From positions 12,606,534 to 12,670,533 of the forward strand of contig CAKAKS010000004.1 of NCBI GenBank assembly GCA_916700875.1: a stretch of DNA of 64,000 nucleotides, read 5' to 3'. This document shows, in pieces, positions 63,267 through 64,000 of the stretch. Made by a program: the position numbers and the translations under genes. Position 1 is the stretch's first letter. Each line of letters opens with the position of its first letter. Source of the DNA: Sebastes aleutianus (Eukaryota; Chordata; Actinopteri; Perciformes; Sebastidae). The notes beneath the pieces are model-generated. The model ran no database searches and was not told the DNA's origin. It saw only the letters and a program-made list of their open reading frames with translations.

Positions 63267-63968
63267 CACGTAAACCAGGTCACTGAAGAGGCGTATGAGA
63301 ATTAAACAGGTGTCTTTGATAACAAATTTAAAAATACCTCAAAAGATCCTTGAACACTGAGCTGATTTTAAAGTAAACGACAAACAGTTAGAATGATGTT
63401 CTGTTAAATTAATTCATAATGCATGCTTTTATAATAACATTAATGTTTAATGATCATGAGCACAATACCGTTTGTGGAATTTCAGTCTAAGTGTGTATAT
63501 GGTTTGATTTCCCAGACTGAGGTTATAAAGGGTTAAATTAGGAGATTGTTCTTCTTATGTGGATTTAAATATCCTATATATATATATATATATACTAGGA
63601 TATTCTTACAGTAAGCAGCACAGAGTTAAGTGTTTGTCTCCCTTCATGAAACAGTTTTAATTTCTTCTATATGGCTCTGATGAGGTTTGGTGCATGGATG
63701 GACTCATAGAATAATGTTGTGCTACTATAAAAGTAAATATGACATCTGATTCATATTTATTAACACTAGAACTTAACATGTTTTTAAACTGTGTAGACTT
63801 TGTTTGTTATTGTCAGAGGACTTTCTTATCGTAATACCTGTCTTCTTCATGTAACCAGACAAAAATAAACACATACAAGCAGTTATCTTGGTTTATTTAG
63901 CACACATATTTTTAATAGTGTGATGTTGAAACTTAATAAAAAATGGACTGGGTGTTTTACAGATGACT

Positions 63969-64000
63969 TCACACAGCAAAAAGCTGAAATCCACTGAAAG
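63969..64000 (-). CDS. C1q gene H: 3' end only, cut by window edge
   Basis: The last 32 nt of a C1q terminal exon, ending in codons for Phe-Ala-Val and TGA as in genes E and F. The gene continues beyond the window. A minus-strand AATAAA lies at 63892-63897. Shows that the array continues. Confidence 0.75.
   Translation of the reverse strand, partial: FSGFQLFAV

Noticed and set aside
29128..64000. Array first considered as a CRISPR-like or satellite repeat
   Set aside because: Units are 4-6 kb with spliced coding exons and promoters; this is a tandem gene family.

Overview
The window looks like a piece of a teleost (probably percomorph) fish genome. The evidence is short GT-AG introns, dense small DNA-transposon remnants (MITEs), CA and TA microsatellites, a Tc1-type transposon and an expanded family of secreted C1q-domain genes. 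There are no bacterial operons or CRISPR arrays, and I recognised no tRNA or rRNA genes. Exon models were built by hand from splice signals, reading-frame continuity and family knowledge; no alignment or search was run.

Layout. (1) 1-5938: mostly non-coding and repeat-rich, with one weak candidate 3'-terminal exon at 242-328 and the left arm of a large inverted repeat (about 4195-5138). (2) 5939-29046, plus strand: the N-terminal three quarters of a polycystin-1-like 1 gene (pkd1l1). I resolve 33 exons with continuous phase, about 2,118 codons: signal peptide, WSC-like domain, Ig/PKD-like region, two PKD domains, REJ module, GPS region, first membrane helix and the first residues of PLAT. The rest of PLAT and the other membrane helices are not found in the window. 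(3) 29400-64000, minus strand: a tandem array of secreted globular-head C1q genes, called A-H here. A-G have first and last exons in the window; H is cut by the window end. Each encodes a signal peptide, an N-terminal segment, a coiled-coil stalk built from 42- and 63-nt exons (14 and 21 residues, two or three heptads), and a C1q head split over a 129-nt and a 284-nt exon. Each has a TATA box about 63 bp upstream of its ATG and an AATAAA about 70 bp after its stop. A damaged Tc1-like transposon (53718-55338) and a second copy of a pkd1l1 exon edge (55617-55642) separate genes E and F.

Main points of interest. Promoters, stalk exons and introns of the C1q genes are almost uniform while three short loops of the head differ in every readable copy, which suggests a diversified soluble recognition family. 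The stalk is a modular cassette: all its exons are phase 1-1 and a whole number of heptads, and the genes differ by gain, loss or damage of such exons. The array lies directly after a pkd1l1 splice donor and carries a duplicated fragment of that exon, so it either sits inside a pkd1l1 intron or has replaced the gene's 3' end. Four of the gene-gene junctions are AT palindromes, and two sets of nearly identical blocks (offsets about 9,932 and 16,075 bp) show recent duplication or conversion.
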